A DNA stretch of 64,000 nt from Deltaproteobacteria bacterium (GTDB lineage Bacteria; Myxococcota_A; UBA9042; DTJE01), in NCBI GenBank assembly GCA_029547805.1, contig JAKPOP010000010.1:335675-399674 (forward strand), given 5' to 3'. The notes beneath the pieces were generated by a model. The model was given only the letters and a program-made list of their open reading frames with translations. It was not told the DNA's origin and made no database searches. Below, piece after piece: positions 8,216 to 17,200 of the stretch (positions within the stretch are counted from its first letter, which is position 1; every line of letters starts with the position of its first letter). The position numbers were made by a program, and so were the translations under genes.

Positions 8216-10271
8216 GCACACGTCCAGAGGGACCGATCCGGGACCGGCGCCGTCCCAGGCCCCAGGCCGCCAGCAGGGCCGGCCAGGCCCACACCAGGGT
8301 TTCCGAACCGGCCAGCGTCCCCTGGCAGCCGCCGCTCTTCCGGGGCGTCCCGGTGTCGGGTCCCATGTCGGCACCGGGGGCGTTCCCGTCGGGGTCCGGG
8401 CCGGCGGCGTCCGCCCCATCGTCCAGGCTCGCCGGGACGTCCGGGGCCCCGTCGGGGCCCGGCCCGAGGTCCGGCGGGGAGTCGGGTCCCGCGTCCTGTC
8501 CGGGGCCCCCGTCGTCGGCCGGTTCGGGTCCGCCGTCGGGGATGGTCCCGGGCACCGGCCGGTGGGCCCGGGCGAAGGGAGACCGGTTCCAGGACCCGGC
8601 CGGCTGGAGGTCCAGGGCCCGGGCAATCCAGTAGGCGGCCAGCAGGTCGCCCCCGGGGGCCAGCATCAGCCCATCGCCCCCCCCGTTGACGTGGAAGGCG
8701 TTGGACCGGGCATTGAAGTCCGAGGTGGGCCGGATCGCCGGGTCCAGGGCCTCGGAGGCCAGCCACCGCCCGCCGGGCTCGGTCCCGGCCAGCGTGATGA
8801 CCGTCTTCCCGTCGATGGCCAGGCACCACCCCTGAGCGATCTCCTGGGCGTCGCAGTTGATCCGGTCCTCCTGCCAGTACCCCCCCAGCGGGAAGGCCGG
8901 CAGCAACGTGGCCAGTTCCTGGCGCAGGGCCTCGGGGGTCCCCCGGTCCGTCACCGCCAGGTAGATGGCGTCCCAGAGGGGCTGCTTCGACTTCGAGGCG
9001 CAGAAGCGCGGCTCGCTGGCGGGGGCCCACCACCCCTCCTCCAGGAACCGGTGCAGGGCCGCCGCCACCTCCGGGTCCGTCTCGGTGTAGAGGGCCACGA
9101 ACAGCGCCACCCCGACCAGGTCGGGGTTGTCGGTATTGGTCGCCAGGCCCATGTAGATGTAGTTCAGCGCATCGGGGCTCTCGAAGTGGCGCAGTTTCTC
9201 CAGGTAGCCCCGACGCCCCAGGAACTCGTCATAGAGGAAGGCCTCGATCTCCGGGTCCCCGGTGACGTGGTGCAGGCCCCGGAGGACCCCGATGGCCAGC
9301 GCCAGGTTCTCGATGTTGAAGCCGGCGGACCCCTCGGGCAGGTAGATCTTCTCGAAGGAGAGGGGATTCAGGTCGTGGTGCATGGTCGGCCTGCCGTCGG
9401 CATCCCAGATCAGGAGGTCATACTCCCCCTCCCCGCTGCAGTTCTCGAGCCCCGCGATCTCGTGTCGCTGCATCAGCATGCGCCCCACGCCCCGGGCATC
9501 CTCCGCCAGCCGGTCCACGAGCCGCTGGTCCACGTCCGGGTCGCCCTTCATCGCGTCATGGAGCGCCACGAGCCCCAGCACCTGCCCGGTCAGCTGGTCC
9601 TTGGAGGCCGAGTCGATCCAGCCCCAGGTTCCCGGCGGCAACACCCCGGCACTGTTGTCGAAGCGGTCCGACCCGTTGTCCTTGGGTCGGGGCAGGGGGT
9701 TTCCCTGGTCATCGAACAGGGGCACCGGGTGATACTGGTCCAGGCCGGGGATCGGAGGGTCACTGGCGTCCTCGGGCTGGAGCCGCCAGATCCCCCGGGC
9801 CACGACCCCCTGGCCACCGGTCACGACATAGAAGACGTGCCAGGCCTCGGCGGCCCGAACCAGGTCCGCCCGGGCCCGGGCCAGTACCGCTGCCGGGGCC
9901 CCCTCGCGCCTCAAGGCCATGTACCGGAATGCCGTTCCCGCCAGCGCCACGCCCCCGAAGAAGCCCAGGTCCCCGTGCTCCCCGAACATCGCGATCCGAT
10001 CGTAGGGATGCTCGCCGGCGAAGGCACGGTAGTCCTCGACGTCCTGCTGATCCAGGAAGGCCTGGAACCGATCCCGGGCCGCCCGGTCCTTCACGTGGAC
10101 GTTCAGCGACAGTCCAAAGGGGAGCGTGTTGAAGGCCTGGAACTGCCGCTGTTGCTTCGCGATGGCCGCGTCCGTCGCCGGGAACCGCCCCGGCGGCAGG
10201 AGGGGCTCGGCCTCCAGAGGCAGTGCCCACAACGCACCCAGGCACCACGTCACCAGCATCACCCGTTGCAT
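8211..10271 (-). CDS. secreted helical protein with MYXO-CTERM-like anchor
   Basis: A 686-residue exported protein starting at an ATG preceded by GGGAGGGAG. It has a signal peptide (1-21, ending LEA), a long domain (about 30-575) rich in Trp, Tyr and helical pairs that suggests an alpha/alpha-barrel of the glycoside hydrolase or epimerase kind, then an Asp/Pro/Gly-rich linker (about 580-650). The C-terminus has a Gly-Gly-Cys, a hydrophobic segment and a Gly-Arg-Arg-Arg cluster, the layout of MYXO-CTERM surface-sorting signals. The lipoprotein at 37383 looks like a distant relative in overall plan. Catalytic residues cannot be assigned, so the enzyme activity is unknown. The anchor call rests on pattern, not a profile match. 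Confidence 0.75.
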   Translation of the reverse strand: MQRVMLVTWCLGALWALPLEAEPLLPPGRFPATDAAIAKQQRQFQAFNTLPFGLSLNVHVKDRAARDRFQAFLDQQDVEDYRAFAGEHPYDRIAMFGEHGDLGFFGGVALAGTAFRYMALRREGAPAAVLARARADLVRAAEAWHVFYVVTGGQGVVARGIWRLQPEDASDPPIPGLDQYHPVPLFDDQGNPLPRPKDNGSDRFDNSAGVLPPGTWGWIDSASKDQLTGQVLGLVALHDAMKGDPDVDQRLVDRLAEDARGVGRMLMQRHEIAGLENCSGEGEYDLLIWDADGRPTMHHDLNPLSFEKIYLPEGSAGFNIENLALAIGVLRGLHHVTGDPEIEAFLYDEFLGRRGYLEKLRHFESPDALNYIYMGLATNTDNPDLVGVALFVALYTETDPEVAAALHRFLEEGWWAPASEPRFCASKSKQPLWDAIYLAVTDRGTPEALRQELATLLPAFPLGGYWQEDRINCDAQEIAQGWCLAIDGKTVITLAGTEPGGRWLASEALDPAIRPTSDFNARSNAFHVNGGGDGLMLAPGGDLLAAYWIARALDLQPAGSWNRSPFARAHRPVPGTIPDGGPEPADDGGPGQDAGPDSPPDLGPGPDGAPDVPASLDDGADAAGPDPDGNAPGADMGPDTGTPRKSGGCQGTLAGSETLVWAWPALLAAWGLGRRRSRIGPSGRVR

Positions 10272-10438
10272 CCGATGTCTCCCTCCCGTGGATGGGTCGC
10301 CCGGGACACCTGGGCGATCCGGTCCCCCCGGGGTCCCCCGCCGCCCCACGACAAGTCTGTCCCGAATCCTGCCGGAATGGCATCCCCCGGTTCCGGCCGG
10401 ACCCATGGCTCGAACGCCCTCGACAGGCCCCTGAACCC

Positions 10439-11638
10439 TCAGGGGACCTCCCGGACCCGCACCCCGTCGGTGACCCGGTCCCCGGGGAACAGCACGACCC
10501 GGTCTCCCTCCTGGAGGCCCGACAGGACCTCGACCTGCCTCCCGTCCCGGTGACCAACGACGAACGTCTGCCGCACCGCCCGCCCCTCCCGAACCACGAA
10601 GGCAGCCCACGAATCCCCGTGGCGGAACACGGCCCCCTCGGGTACCTGAATCACCGAGGGATCGCTCCAGGTGACGATGGCCGCCTCCGCCTGAAAACCG
10701 TCCCCCAGCCCCCCCCAGCCGGTGCCCTCGGGCCCCGGGTCCGGGTCCACCACCACCAGCACGCGCTGCTCCTCGACGCCCAAGGCCGAGACCTTCGTGA
10801 ATCCTGACGGTTCGACCAGGCGGACCCGTCCCATCAGCAGGTGATCCCCTCCCCAGCGGGTCAGGCGGACCTCGCTCCCAGGACGCACCTGGACCGCCCG
10901 GGCAGTCGGCAGGTCCACCACCAGTTCCAGGTCCCCGGGGTCTCCCACCTCGATCAGGGGAGTCCCCGGGGCCACCGGGCCCTCGGCCTCCTGGACCACC
11001 CGCAGCACGCGCCCGTCCACCGGGGAGGACACGGTCACCTCGGGCCCCCCGCCGCCTCGCCCATCCCTCCCGGGGAGCATCGCGGCGATGGCATCGGCCT
11101 GGCTGCGGGCCGTCTCGACCGCCAGCCGGGCCTGCCGGACCCCCTGCGTTCGCACCTCGGCCTCGGTGCGGGCCACCTCCAGGTCCCGGGCCGTCACGGT
11201 CCCCTGGCCCGCCAGAGCCTCGATCCGCTCCAGGTCCCGCCGGGCCTGGGCCTCGGCGGCCAGGGCCGCTGCCACCGCGGTCTCTCCCTGGGACACCTGC
11301 ACCAGGGCGGCCCGATGACGGGCCTCCAGTTCCGCCAGCGACCGGGCATCCAGGGGCACCGGCGCCGCCGGGACGATGACCGCCAGGGGGTCGCCTGTCT
11401 TCACCGAATCCCCGGCCCGGAGGGTGATGCGCCGAAGAAGTCCCGGGACCGGAGCCGCCAGCAGGTGCCGCTCCCGGACCCGGGTCCGCCCCTGGCCCTC
11501 GATGACCGCCTCCATCGGCCCCCGGGCCACGACGGCCGTCTCCACCTCCACCGGCTTCGGAATCATCGCCCAGGCCAGGAGAGCCCCCACACCGACCGCC
11601 AGCGCCCCCCGGATGACCCACCTGGCGCCCTTCCGCAT
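10439..11638 (-). CDS. periplasmic adaptor (HlyD/MacA-like) of an ABC exporter
   Basis: A 399-residue membrane-fusion protein with one N-terminal membrane helix (about 8-27) followed by the usual VETAVVARGPMEAVIEGQGR start of the beta-barrel domain. A lipoyl half-motif (AAPVPGLLRRITLRAGDSVKTGDPL), a coiled-coil hairpin rich in Ala/Glu/Arg (about 110-200) and the returning lipoyl half (VSSPVDGRVLRV) follow. The start has GGAGGTCAGAG before ATG. It sits 48 bp after the FtsX-type permease gene, which follows the ATPase gene, so the three should form one MacAB-like or DevBCA-like export complex across the envelope. No outer-membrane channel gene is nearby. The substrate is unknown. Confidence 0.85.
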   Translation of the reverse strand: MRKGARWVIRGALAVGVGALLAWAMIPKPVEVETAVVARGPMEAVIEGQGRTRVRERHLLAAPVPGLLRRITLRAGDSVKTGDPLAVIVPAAPVPLDARSLAELEARHRAALVQVSQGETAVAAALAAEAQARRDLERIEALAGQGTVTARDLEVARTEAEVRTQGVRQARLAVETARSQADAIAAMLPGRDGRGGGGPEVTVSSPVDGRVLRVVQEAEGPVAPGTPLIEVGDPGDLELVVDLPTARAVQVRPGSEVRLTRWGGDHLLMGRVRLVEPSGFTKVSALGVEEQRVLVVVDPDPGPEGTGWGGLGDGFQAEAAIVTWSDPSVIQVPEGAVFRHGDSWAAFVVREGRAVRQTFVVGHRDGRQVEVLSGLQEGDRVVLFPGDRVTDGVRVREVP

Positions 11639-11686
11639 CTCTGACCTCCCTGTCTCTCTCCCCGCCTCGGACCCCCGAGGGTCCCG

Positions 11687-14062
11687 TCACTCCCGCGTCT
11701 TCAGCACCCCGACCAGGTCCAGCCGGTCCACCCGCCGACGGACCACCAGGGCCACCACCGCCGTCATCGCCACCACCACCAGGCAGGCAAGGGCATAGGT
11801 CGGAGGCGACTGGACCAGCGGCACCCGGTACAGGTCGTTGGACAGGCTCTCGAGCATCCACCGACAGAAGGCGTATCCCAGCAGGCAGCCCAGGGGCAAC
11901 GCGATCGCCACGTGCACGATCATCTCCCCCAGCACGACGCCAAAGACCTCGGCCCGGGTGAAGCCCAGCACCCGCAGCGATGCCAGTTCCCGCTCCCGTT
12001 CCGCCAGGGAGACCCGGGCGGTGTTGTACACGACGCCTGCGGCCATCAGCCCTGCCAGGGCCACCAGCATCAGGGCGAAGGCCACCATGTACTGGGCCAT
12101 CATCTGGTCGAAGTTCTGCCGCATGGCGGCCAGCACGACGACCCCGGCCACCCGGGGCATCCCCCGCAGGGACCGGAAGAAGGACGCCCGATCGCCGCCG
12201 TCCACCCGGATGGCGGCCCCCGAGACCGTGGCGCCATCGTCCAGCAACCCCTGGAGCGCCTCCAGGTCCATCCACCCCTGGGCCCCCAGGGGTTCCTGGA
12301 CCGTCCCGGTGACCGTGAGGACGATCCGAGGCCGCCGTCCCTCCAGCACCTCCACCTCGACCGCCTGGCCCGGGCGGATGTGCAGCAGGTCCGCGAGGGC
12401 CTGCGTCAGCAGGACCCCCCGGCCAGGCACCGCCGCCAGGCGGCCCTCCAGGTCCATCACCCGTCGCAGGGTCGCCCCCGCCGGCACTCCGTTCAGGGCC
12501 GAGGCGTAGGAACGATGCCCGGCCCGGAAGGTGACCGGCACCGACCGGGTCGGCTCCACGACCCGGACCCCCGGCAGGTCCCGGAGGCCACGGATCGCCT
12601 CGGAATCCAGGGGATCGGTGAAGGTCACTGCGACGTCCTCCCGATAGACTCTTCCGAACTGCATGTCCATCATGGCGTTCATGGCGTCCACGGGCATGTA
12701 GCCGGCGATCAGCAGGGCGACCGCGAAGGCGATCCCCAGGCCCGACAGGGCCGCCCGGACCGGGCGGCGTCCCACGTTGCGCCACACCATGCGCCCCATC
12801 GGGGAGAGACGCCGGGACAGGGCCTCCAGGGGAGACTCCCCGTAGATGGGAGGGGCCGCCGGGCGCATTGCCTCGGCGGGCGGGATTCGAAGGACCTGGC
12901 GGAGGGCGCCCCGGGTCCCCATGGCGCTGGCCAGGAGGCTGATGGCCAGGGCCCCCACCAGGAGGTCCGGGTCCATCCGGTACACGTAGAGGGGCATCCG
13001 GTAGAAGGCCGCGTAAAGCCGGGTCCACCAGTGGCCGATCCCCAGGCCCCCGGCCAGGCCCAGGCCCAGGCCCGCCAGGACGACCAGCCCCATCATGCGG
13101 GCATAGTGCCACCCCACCTCGACGTGGGTCAGGCCCAGGGCCTTCAGGGTGCCGATCTGCTCCCGCTGAGTGGCCACCACCCGCGACAGGATCACGTGGA
13201 GCAGGAACGCGGCCACCCCCAGGAACAGCGCCGGTACCGTGACGGCCGTCCCTTTCAGTTGCCGGATCTCGTCCGACAGGTAGCGATGGCTGATGTTGCG
13301 ATCACGCCCGCCGGCCCCGGGACCGCCCCAGGGGGCCAGCACCCGATCCACCGCCGGGATCACCTCGGCGGGCCTGACACCGGCCGCCAGTCTGAGGGAC
13401 ACGTCGTTGAAGGCCCCGTCCAGGTCCGCAGCCCGGGCCAGGGCGGTCCGCTGCATCCAGAGGATCCCGAAGCGCCGGTCGTCCCCCAGCATCTCCCCGG
13501 GACTCACGGCGTAGATGAAGTCCGGGGCCAGGGCGATCCCCGCAATCTCCAATCGCTGCCGGTGCCCCTGGACCACCGCCGGGATGGCGTCGCCCGGCTC
13601 CAGTCGGTGGGCCTTGGCGAAGGCCTCGTGGACCAGAACCTCCCAGGGGCGCCCGGGGTCCGGCAGGCGTCCCGTCCGCAGGAACAGTCGATTCATCCGG
13701 GGCATGGCCCCGTCGGGGATGGAAACCAGCATCCCCCGGGCCGGCTCCTCGATGCCCTCCATCTCCAGCAGGGCCGAGGTGATGACCCGCGTCTCGACCT
13801 CGGCCACGCCGGGAATCTGTTCCAGGCGGCCTGCCACGGCCTCGGGGGCCCGGCGCAAAGAGGCGAAGACGTGGGCGAATCGGTAGGTCTCGTAGGTGCG
13901 TTGCTGGCTCTCGAAGAGGGAACGATAGGTGCTCAGGGCCCCCGTGAAGGTGGCCACCCCCACCGCCACCAGCAAGGCAATGGCCAGAACCTGGGCCCTC
14001 AGGCGCCAGAGGTCCCGCGCCAGTTTCCGGTCCAGCATGCCCACCGCATCCCCCGGAGTCAC
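11687..14062 (-). CDS. FtsX/MacB-family ABC transporter permease
   Basis: A 791-residue integral membrane protein. One N-terminal helix (about 27-47) precedes a large periplasmic domain. Groups of hydrophobic helices follow near 280-390 and 440-465, then a second periplasmic domain and three C-terminal helices (about 670-775). This matches the duplicated FtsX-repeat layout of about 800-residue permeases with two MacB_PCD and two FtsX segments. The GTG at 14062 overlaps the stop codon of the upstream ATPase gene (GTGA), suggesting translational coupling. An in-frame ATG at 14038 is an alternative start. With its neighbours it would make a mechanotransmission-type exporter rather than a true channel. 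Confidence 0.85.
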   Translation of the reverse strand: MTPGDAVGMLDRKLARDLWRLRAQVLAIALLVAVGVATFTGALSTYRSLFESQQRTYETYRFAHVFASLRRAPEAVAGRLEQIPGVAEVETRVITSALLEMEGIEEPARGMLVSIPDGAMPRMNRLFLRTGRLPDPGRPWEVLVHEAFAKAHRLEPGDAIPAVVQGHRQRLEIAGIALAPDFIYAVSPGEMLGDDRRFGILWMQRTALARAADLDGAFNDVSLRLAAGVRPAEVIPAVDRVLAPWGGPGAGGRDRNISHRYLSDEIRQLKGTAVTVPALFLGVAAFLLHVILSRVVATQREQIGTLKALGLTHVEVGWHYARMMGLVVLAGLGLGLAGGLGIGHWWTRLYAAFYRMPLYVYRMDPDLLVGALAISLLASAMGTRGALRQVLRIPPAEAMRPAAPPIYGESPLEALSRRLSPMGRMVWRNVGRRPVRAALSGLGIAFAVALLIAGYMPVDAMNAMMDMQFGRVYREDVAVTFTDPLDSEAIRGLRDLPGVRVVEPTRSVPVTFRAGHRSYASALNGVPAGATLRRVMDLEGRLAAVPGRGVLLTQALADLLHIRPGQAVEVEVLEGRRPRIVLTVTGTVQEPLGAQGWMDLEALQGLLDDGATVSGAAIRVDGGDRASFFRSLRGMPRVAGVVVLAAMRQNFDQMMAQYMVAFALMLVALAGLMAAGVVYNTARVSLAERERELASLRVLGFTRAEVFGVVLGEMIVHVAIALPLGCLLGYAFCRWMLESLSNDLYRVPLVQSPPTYALACLVVVAMTAVVALVVRRRVDRLDLVGVLKTRE

Positions 14063-14799
14063 CAGGTCAGGTCCCGCGGCGCGGCCCGTTGTCCGGGGAC
14101 CCGTTCCGCCACGATGCGCCCGTCGGCCATCGTCAATACCCGGTCCGCCATCTCGCCGATGACCGCGTTGTGGGTGATCAGGCAGGTGGTGGTCCCCAGG
14201 GCCCGATTGACCCGCTCGATGGCCTCCAGCACCACCTTCCCGGTGGCGATGTCCAGCGCCCCGGTGGGTTCGTCGCAGAGCAGCAGGTCCGGCCGCTTCG
14301 CGATGGCCCTGGCGATGGCCACCCGCTGCTGTTCTCCGCCGGACATCTGGCTGGGGAAGTGACGAGCGCGGTCCCGGAGCCCCACGATGGCCAGGGCCTC
14401 ATCCGGGTCCAGCGGCGACTCAGCGATCTCGGTGACCAGCACGACGTTCTCCCGGGCCGTCAGGCTCGGGACCAGGTTGTAGAACTGGAAGACGAACCCC
14501 ACGTGCCGCCGCCGGTAGGCCGTCAGGGCGTCCTCGTCGGCCCCGTCGATCCTCCGGCCCCGATAGCGGAGCGTGCCCGCCGTTGGGACGTCCAGGCCCC
14601 CCAGCAGGTTCAGGAGCGTGGACTTGCCGCTGCCCGAGGGGCCCAGCAGCACGACCATCTCCCCTTCCCGGAGGTCCAGGTCCACTCCCTGGAGCGCCGG
14701 GACCTCCACCTCCCCCATCCGGTACACCCGGGAGAGGCCCCGGGCCTCCAGCACCACCGGAAGGTTCCCTGGGCCGCCCTGACCCGATCTGCGCTCCAT
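14059..14799 (-). CDS. ABC transporter ATP-binding protein (LolD/MacB type)
   Basis: A 246-residue ATPase with all expected motifs: Walker [10 protein letters not shown] (about 54-62), a Q-loop in FVFQFYNL, the signature [14 protein letters not shown] (about 151), Walker [14 protein letters not shown] and a switch His in LITHN. The '[12 protein letters not shown]' and '[11 protein letters not shown]' forms are typical of the LolD/MacB/DevA subfamily that partners with FtsX-type permeases. The start follows CGGAGGCAG. The stop overlaps the permease start. It powers the predicted exporter from the cytoplasmic side. Confidence 0.9.
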   Translation of the reverse strand: MERRSGQGGPGNLPVVLEARGLSRVYRMGEVEVPALQGVDLDLREGEMVVLLGPSGSGKSTLLNLLGGLDVPTAGTLRYRGRRIDGADEDALTAYRRRHVGFVFQFYNLVPSLTARENVVLVTEIAESPLDPDEALAIVGLRDRARHFPSQMSGGEQQRVAIARAIAKRPDLLLCDEPTGALDIATGKVVLEAIERVNRALGTTTCLITHNAVIGEMADRVLTMADGRIVAERVPGQRAAPRDLTW

Positions 14800-14821
14800 C
14801 TGCCTCCGGCGGGCCGTCCTC

Positions 14822-15718
14822 TCAGGAGCCCAGCAGCGCCAGGACCAACCGGATCCAGTGCGACAGCCAGAGGCCCGAGAAGAAGGCCCAGGCCCCCGTT
14901 CCCTCGCCCAGGACCCGGGATGCCAGCGCCCGGGGGCCGAAGGCCAGCAGCATCCCGGCCCCGGCGCTGAAGACCGAGGCGATCGCCGCGGCTCCCGCCT
15001 GCTCCAGGGTCCCCTGCCAGTTCACGGCGATGCCGGCCTGGGCCCGCAGCGCCAGCAGGTCCCCCGGCGCCATGAGGGCCCACCCGGCAGGCAGCAGCAA
15101 CAAGGCCGCCACCAGTCGGACCGCCGGAGCGGGTCCTGGTGGCATCCGACCCGGGACCGGCGACTCCTTGCGTATCTCCGGACTCTCCTCGAACGGCCCC
15201 TCCGATGGGTCGGAGACCGGCATCGGGTCCCCGGCCTGGAGCCGCCACCACTGGATGACCGCCAGGGCCAGGAACAGCGCCGTGACCAGCCCGATGCCCA
15301 GGGCGTTGGGCCGGTCTCCCTGGGTGATCGCCAGGGGCGGCACCAGCATGCCCAGGCCGGTCCCCAGCAGCACCGCCGTCACCAGGGCCATCACGAGGGC
15401 CGTCACCCCGGCGCCACCGGACATCGGGACCGGGCGTTCCGGGTCCCCGACCCAGGACCAGCCCAGGACCACGACCCACCAGCCCGCGAGGCCCAGCAAC
15501 AGCATCCACGCGAAGGGGTCCCCGATCCCCGACAGCCCCCCGTCGCTGAAGGCGTCGAAGGAATCGACGAGCCGTCGCCCCAGGAAGAAGTCCCCCAGGA
15601 TCAGGGCCACCCCGAAGGCCTGGCCCACCCAGGCGGGCACCCCTTCGGGCGGCGGGATGCGGGTCCCCGGGTCCACCAGCCGTCCCCGGGGAGCGGTCTT
15701 CCGATGCCGCGCCATCAT
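14822..15718 (-). CDS. polytopic membrane protein of unknown function
   Basis: A 298-residue protein with about six to seven hydrophobic segments, for example near 30-45, 70-88, 100-130, 140-160, 205-225, 240-260 and 280-296, separated by short charged loops and one acidic/Pro-rich loop (about 165-200). No family motif is recognised. It begins with two consecutive ATG codons after AGGGACG. It is 22 bp upstream of the ABC ATPase gene and 9 bp downstream of another membrane protein gene, so it is probably cotranscribed with the exporter. A role linked to that exporter is possible but unproven. Confidence 0.75.
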   Translation of the reverse strand: MMARHRKTAPRGRLVDPGTRIPPPEGVPAWVGQAFGVALILGDFFLGRRLVDSFDAFSDGGLSGIGDPFAWMLLLGLAGWWVVVLGWSWVGDPERPVPMSGGAGVTALVMALVTAVLLGTGLGMLVPPLAITQGDRPNALGIGLVTALFLALAVIQWWRLQAGDPMPVSDPSEGPFEESPEIRKESPVPGRMPPGPAPAVRLVAALLLLPAGWALMAPGDLLALRAQAGIAVNWQGTLEQAGAAAIASVFSAGAGMLLAFGPRALASRVLGEGTGAWAFFSGLWLSHWIRLVLALLGS

Positions 15719-15727
15719 CGTCCCTGC

Positions 15728-16321
15728 CTAGCGAAGCGCCTTGCCGTTCCCCCGGTCCCGGAGGCCCGCCAGGACCGCCCGGGCCACCGCCTCCCGTCGG
15801 GGCACGAAGAACGGGATGCCCACCCGCTGGCCCCCGGGGCCCTCCAGCACCAGTTCCCGGGCATCGGTGAAGCGGGGATACCACGGGCGGGCCGTCACCA
15901 GGACCCGCTCGACGTCCTGGAACAGGATGCGACTCGCCCCCCCGGTCTGGGTCTCGACGGTGACCCCCTCCGGGTCCACCTGGACGCCCTTGAACTGGAA
16001 GAAGGCCGTGGGCATCAGGAACACCACCACGATGGCGATCCCGAGGGCCGGCGGCAGGTAGTGCCTGAATCCGGGAATCGCCCCATGGATCAGGGCACCC
16101 AGACCCCAGAGGACCCCGATGAAGGCCAGGCCCAACAGGCCGTCCCAGATCCGCTCGGGCACCACCGAGTCCATCCGGGCCGTCACCTCCGTGCCCCCCG
16201 GCTCCTCGGTCTGCTCGGAGGCCCCGAAGGCCAGCAGCGCCTGTCGCCCCTCGGCCTCCGGCGCACCGCCGCCACACCCGATCGACCACAGGAAGAGACC
16301 CACGATGAGCCTCCGTGCCAT
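15728..16321 (-). CDS. membrane lipoprotein with PH-like domain
   Basis: A 197-residue protein. The ATG at 16321 has a strong GGAGG site. The N-terminus (LFLWSIGCGGG) looks like a lipoprotein signal with a lipobox-like Ser-Ile-Gly-Cys. Two hydrophobic segments follow (about 65-80 and 90-112). The remaining soluble part, with VTVETQTGGASRILFQDVER and a basic/hydrophobic alternation, resembles a bacterial PH-like beta domain. A membrane-anchored sensor or assembly factor would fit, but no function can be given. It is 26 bp after the crotonase gene and 9 bp before the next membrane protein gene. Confidence 0.7.
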   Translation of the reverse strand: MARRLIVGLFLWSIGCGGGAPEAEGRQALLAFGASEQTEEPGGTEVTARMDSVVPERIWDGLLGLAFIGVLWGLGALIHGAIPGFRHYLPPALGIAIVVVFLMPTAFFQFKGVQVDPEGVTVETQTGGASRILFQDVERVLVTARPWYPRFTDARELVLEGPGGQRVGIPFFVPRREAVARAVLAGLRDRGNGKALR

Positions 16322-16347
16322 TGCCACCTCCCCTTCCCGGGCCGCCA

Positions 16348-17133
16348 TCACCGGCCCTGGAACCGCGCCGGCCGCTTCTCCAGGAAGGCCGCCATGCCCT
16401 CTCGCTGGTCGTGCGTGGCGAAGAGCCCCCCAAAGGCCTGGGCCTCGGCCTCCAGGGCATCGCCGAGGGGCCGATCCCGGGCCTCCCGGACCAGGGCCTT
16501 CGCCGCCCGGACCGCCAGAGGCCCCCGAGACGCGATCTCCCGGGCCAGTTCCAGCGCCTCCGAACGCAATGACTCCCCGGGGACCACCCGCTGCACGAGG
16601 CCCAGGCGATGGGCCTCCTCGGCCCCCACGGTGCCGCCGGTCAGGATCCACTGCATCGCCGCCCCGTAGCCGATGCGCCGCGCCAGACGGGCGGTCCCGC
16701 CGAACCCTGGGATGACGCCCAGTTTCACCTCCGGCTGGCCGAAGACCGCCCGGTCCGAGGCCAGCACGATGTCGCAGCACAGCACCAGTTCGCAACCACC
16801 CCCCAGGGCATGGCCCTGCACCGCAGCGATCACGGGCACCGGCAGCCGCTCCAGTCGGGAAAAGACCCCCTGTCCCTGTCGGGCAAAGGCCAGGGCCTCT
16901 GAGGGGCCCATCGGCGCCATCTCGGCGATGTCCGCTCCGGCCACGAAGGCCCGGGTCCCGGCCCCGGTCACCACCACGCATCCCAGGTCCGGCCGCCCTT
17001 CCATCTCCCCGATGGCCTGATCCAGTTCCCCCAGGACCTGCCGGTTCAAGGCGTTGAGGGCCTTCTCCCGACGGATCGTCAGCACCGCAATCCGATCCTC
17101 CTCGATCGTCCACTCCACGGTCTCCCAGGACAT
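16348..17133 (-). CDS. enoyl-CoA hydratase/isomerase (crotonase) family protein
   Basis: A 261-residue enzyme of normal crotonase length. Landmarks are LNALNRQVLGEL near 30, the oxyanion-hole segment FVAGADIAEM (about 65-74), GHALGGGCELVLCCD with the first catalytic-type Glu (about 110), and PEVKLGVIPGFGGT with the second (about 130). Presence of both acidic residues fits a short-chain enoyl-CoA hydratase that adds water to 2-enoyl-CoA in fatty-acid or amino-acid breakdown. The start at 17133 follows GGAGGGAGGCG; an upstream in-frame ATG at 17196 lacks a ribosome site. It appears to head the leftward operon with the membrane proteins and exporter. Confidence 0.88.
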   Translation of the reverse strand: MSWETVEWTIEEDRIAVLTIRREKALNALNRQVLGELDQAIGEMEGRPDLGCVVVTGAGTRAFVAGADIAEMAPMGPSEALAFARQGQGVFSRLERLPVPVIAAVQGHALGGGCELVLCCDIVLASDRAVFGQPEVKLGVIPGFGGTARLARRIGYGAAMQWILTGGTVGAEEAHRLGLVQRVVPGESLRSEALELAREIASRGPLAVRAAKALVREARDRPLGDALEAEAQAFGGLFATHDQREGMAAFLEKRPARFQGR

Positions 17134-17154
17134 CGCCTCCCTCCTGCCCACGAT

Positions 17155-17190
17155 GTCCCCATTGTAGAGGCCCCCAGGCAAAATGGGGAC
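17155..17190. repeat. inverted repeat around the crotonase -10
   Basis: GTCCCCATT (17155-17163) and AATGGGGAC (17182-17190) form 9-bp perfect arms around an 18-nt spacer. It starts 2 bp past the stop codon of the GGDEF gene and spans the promoter region of the crotonase gene. It could be an operator, a terminator stem, or part of a repeated intergenic element. Confidence 0.5.
17161..17166 (-). promoter_or_regulatory. -10 candidate for the crotonase gene
   Basis: TACAAT on the minus strand, 27 nt before the ATG at 17133, lies partly in the left arm of the inverted repeat. No -35 resembling TTGACA is at the right spacing. Confidence 0.35.
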
Positions 17191-17200
17191 AGTCACTCAG
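17181..17200 (+). repeat. GGGACAGTC element, copy A
   Basis: GGGGACAGTCAC here matches 12 of 12 bases of copy B (37120-37139) and is close to copy C (31791-31810, other strand). It overlaps the last codons and stop of the GGDEF gene and the right arm of the adjoining inverted repeat. Confidence 0.45.
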
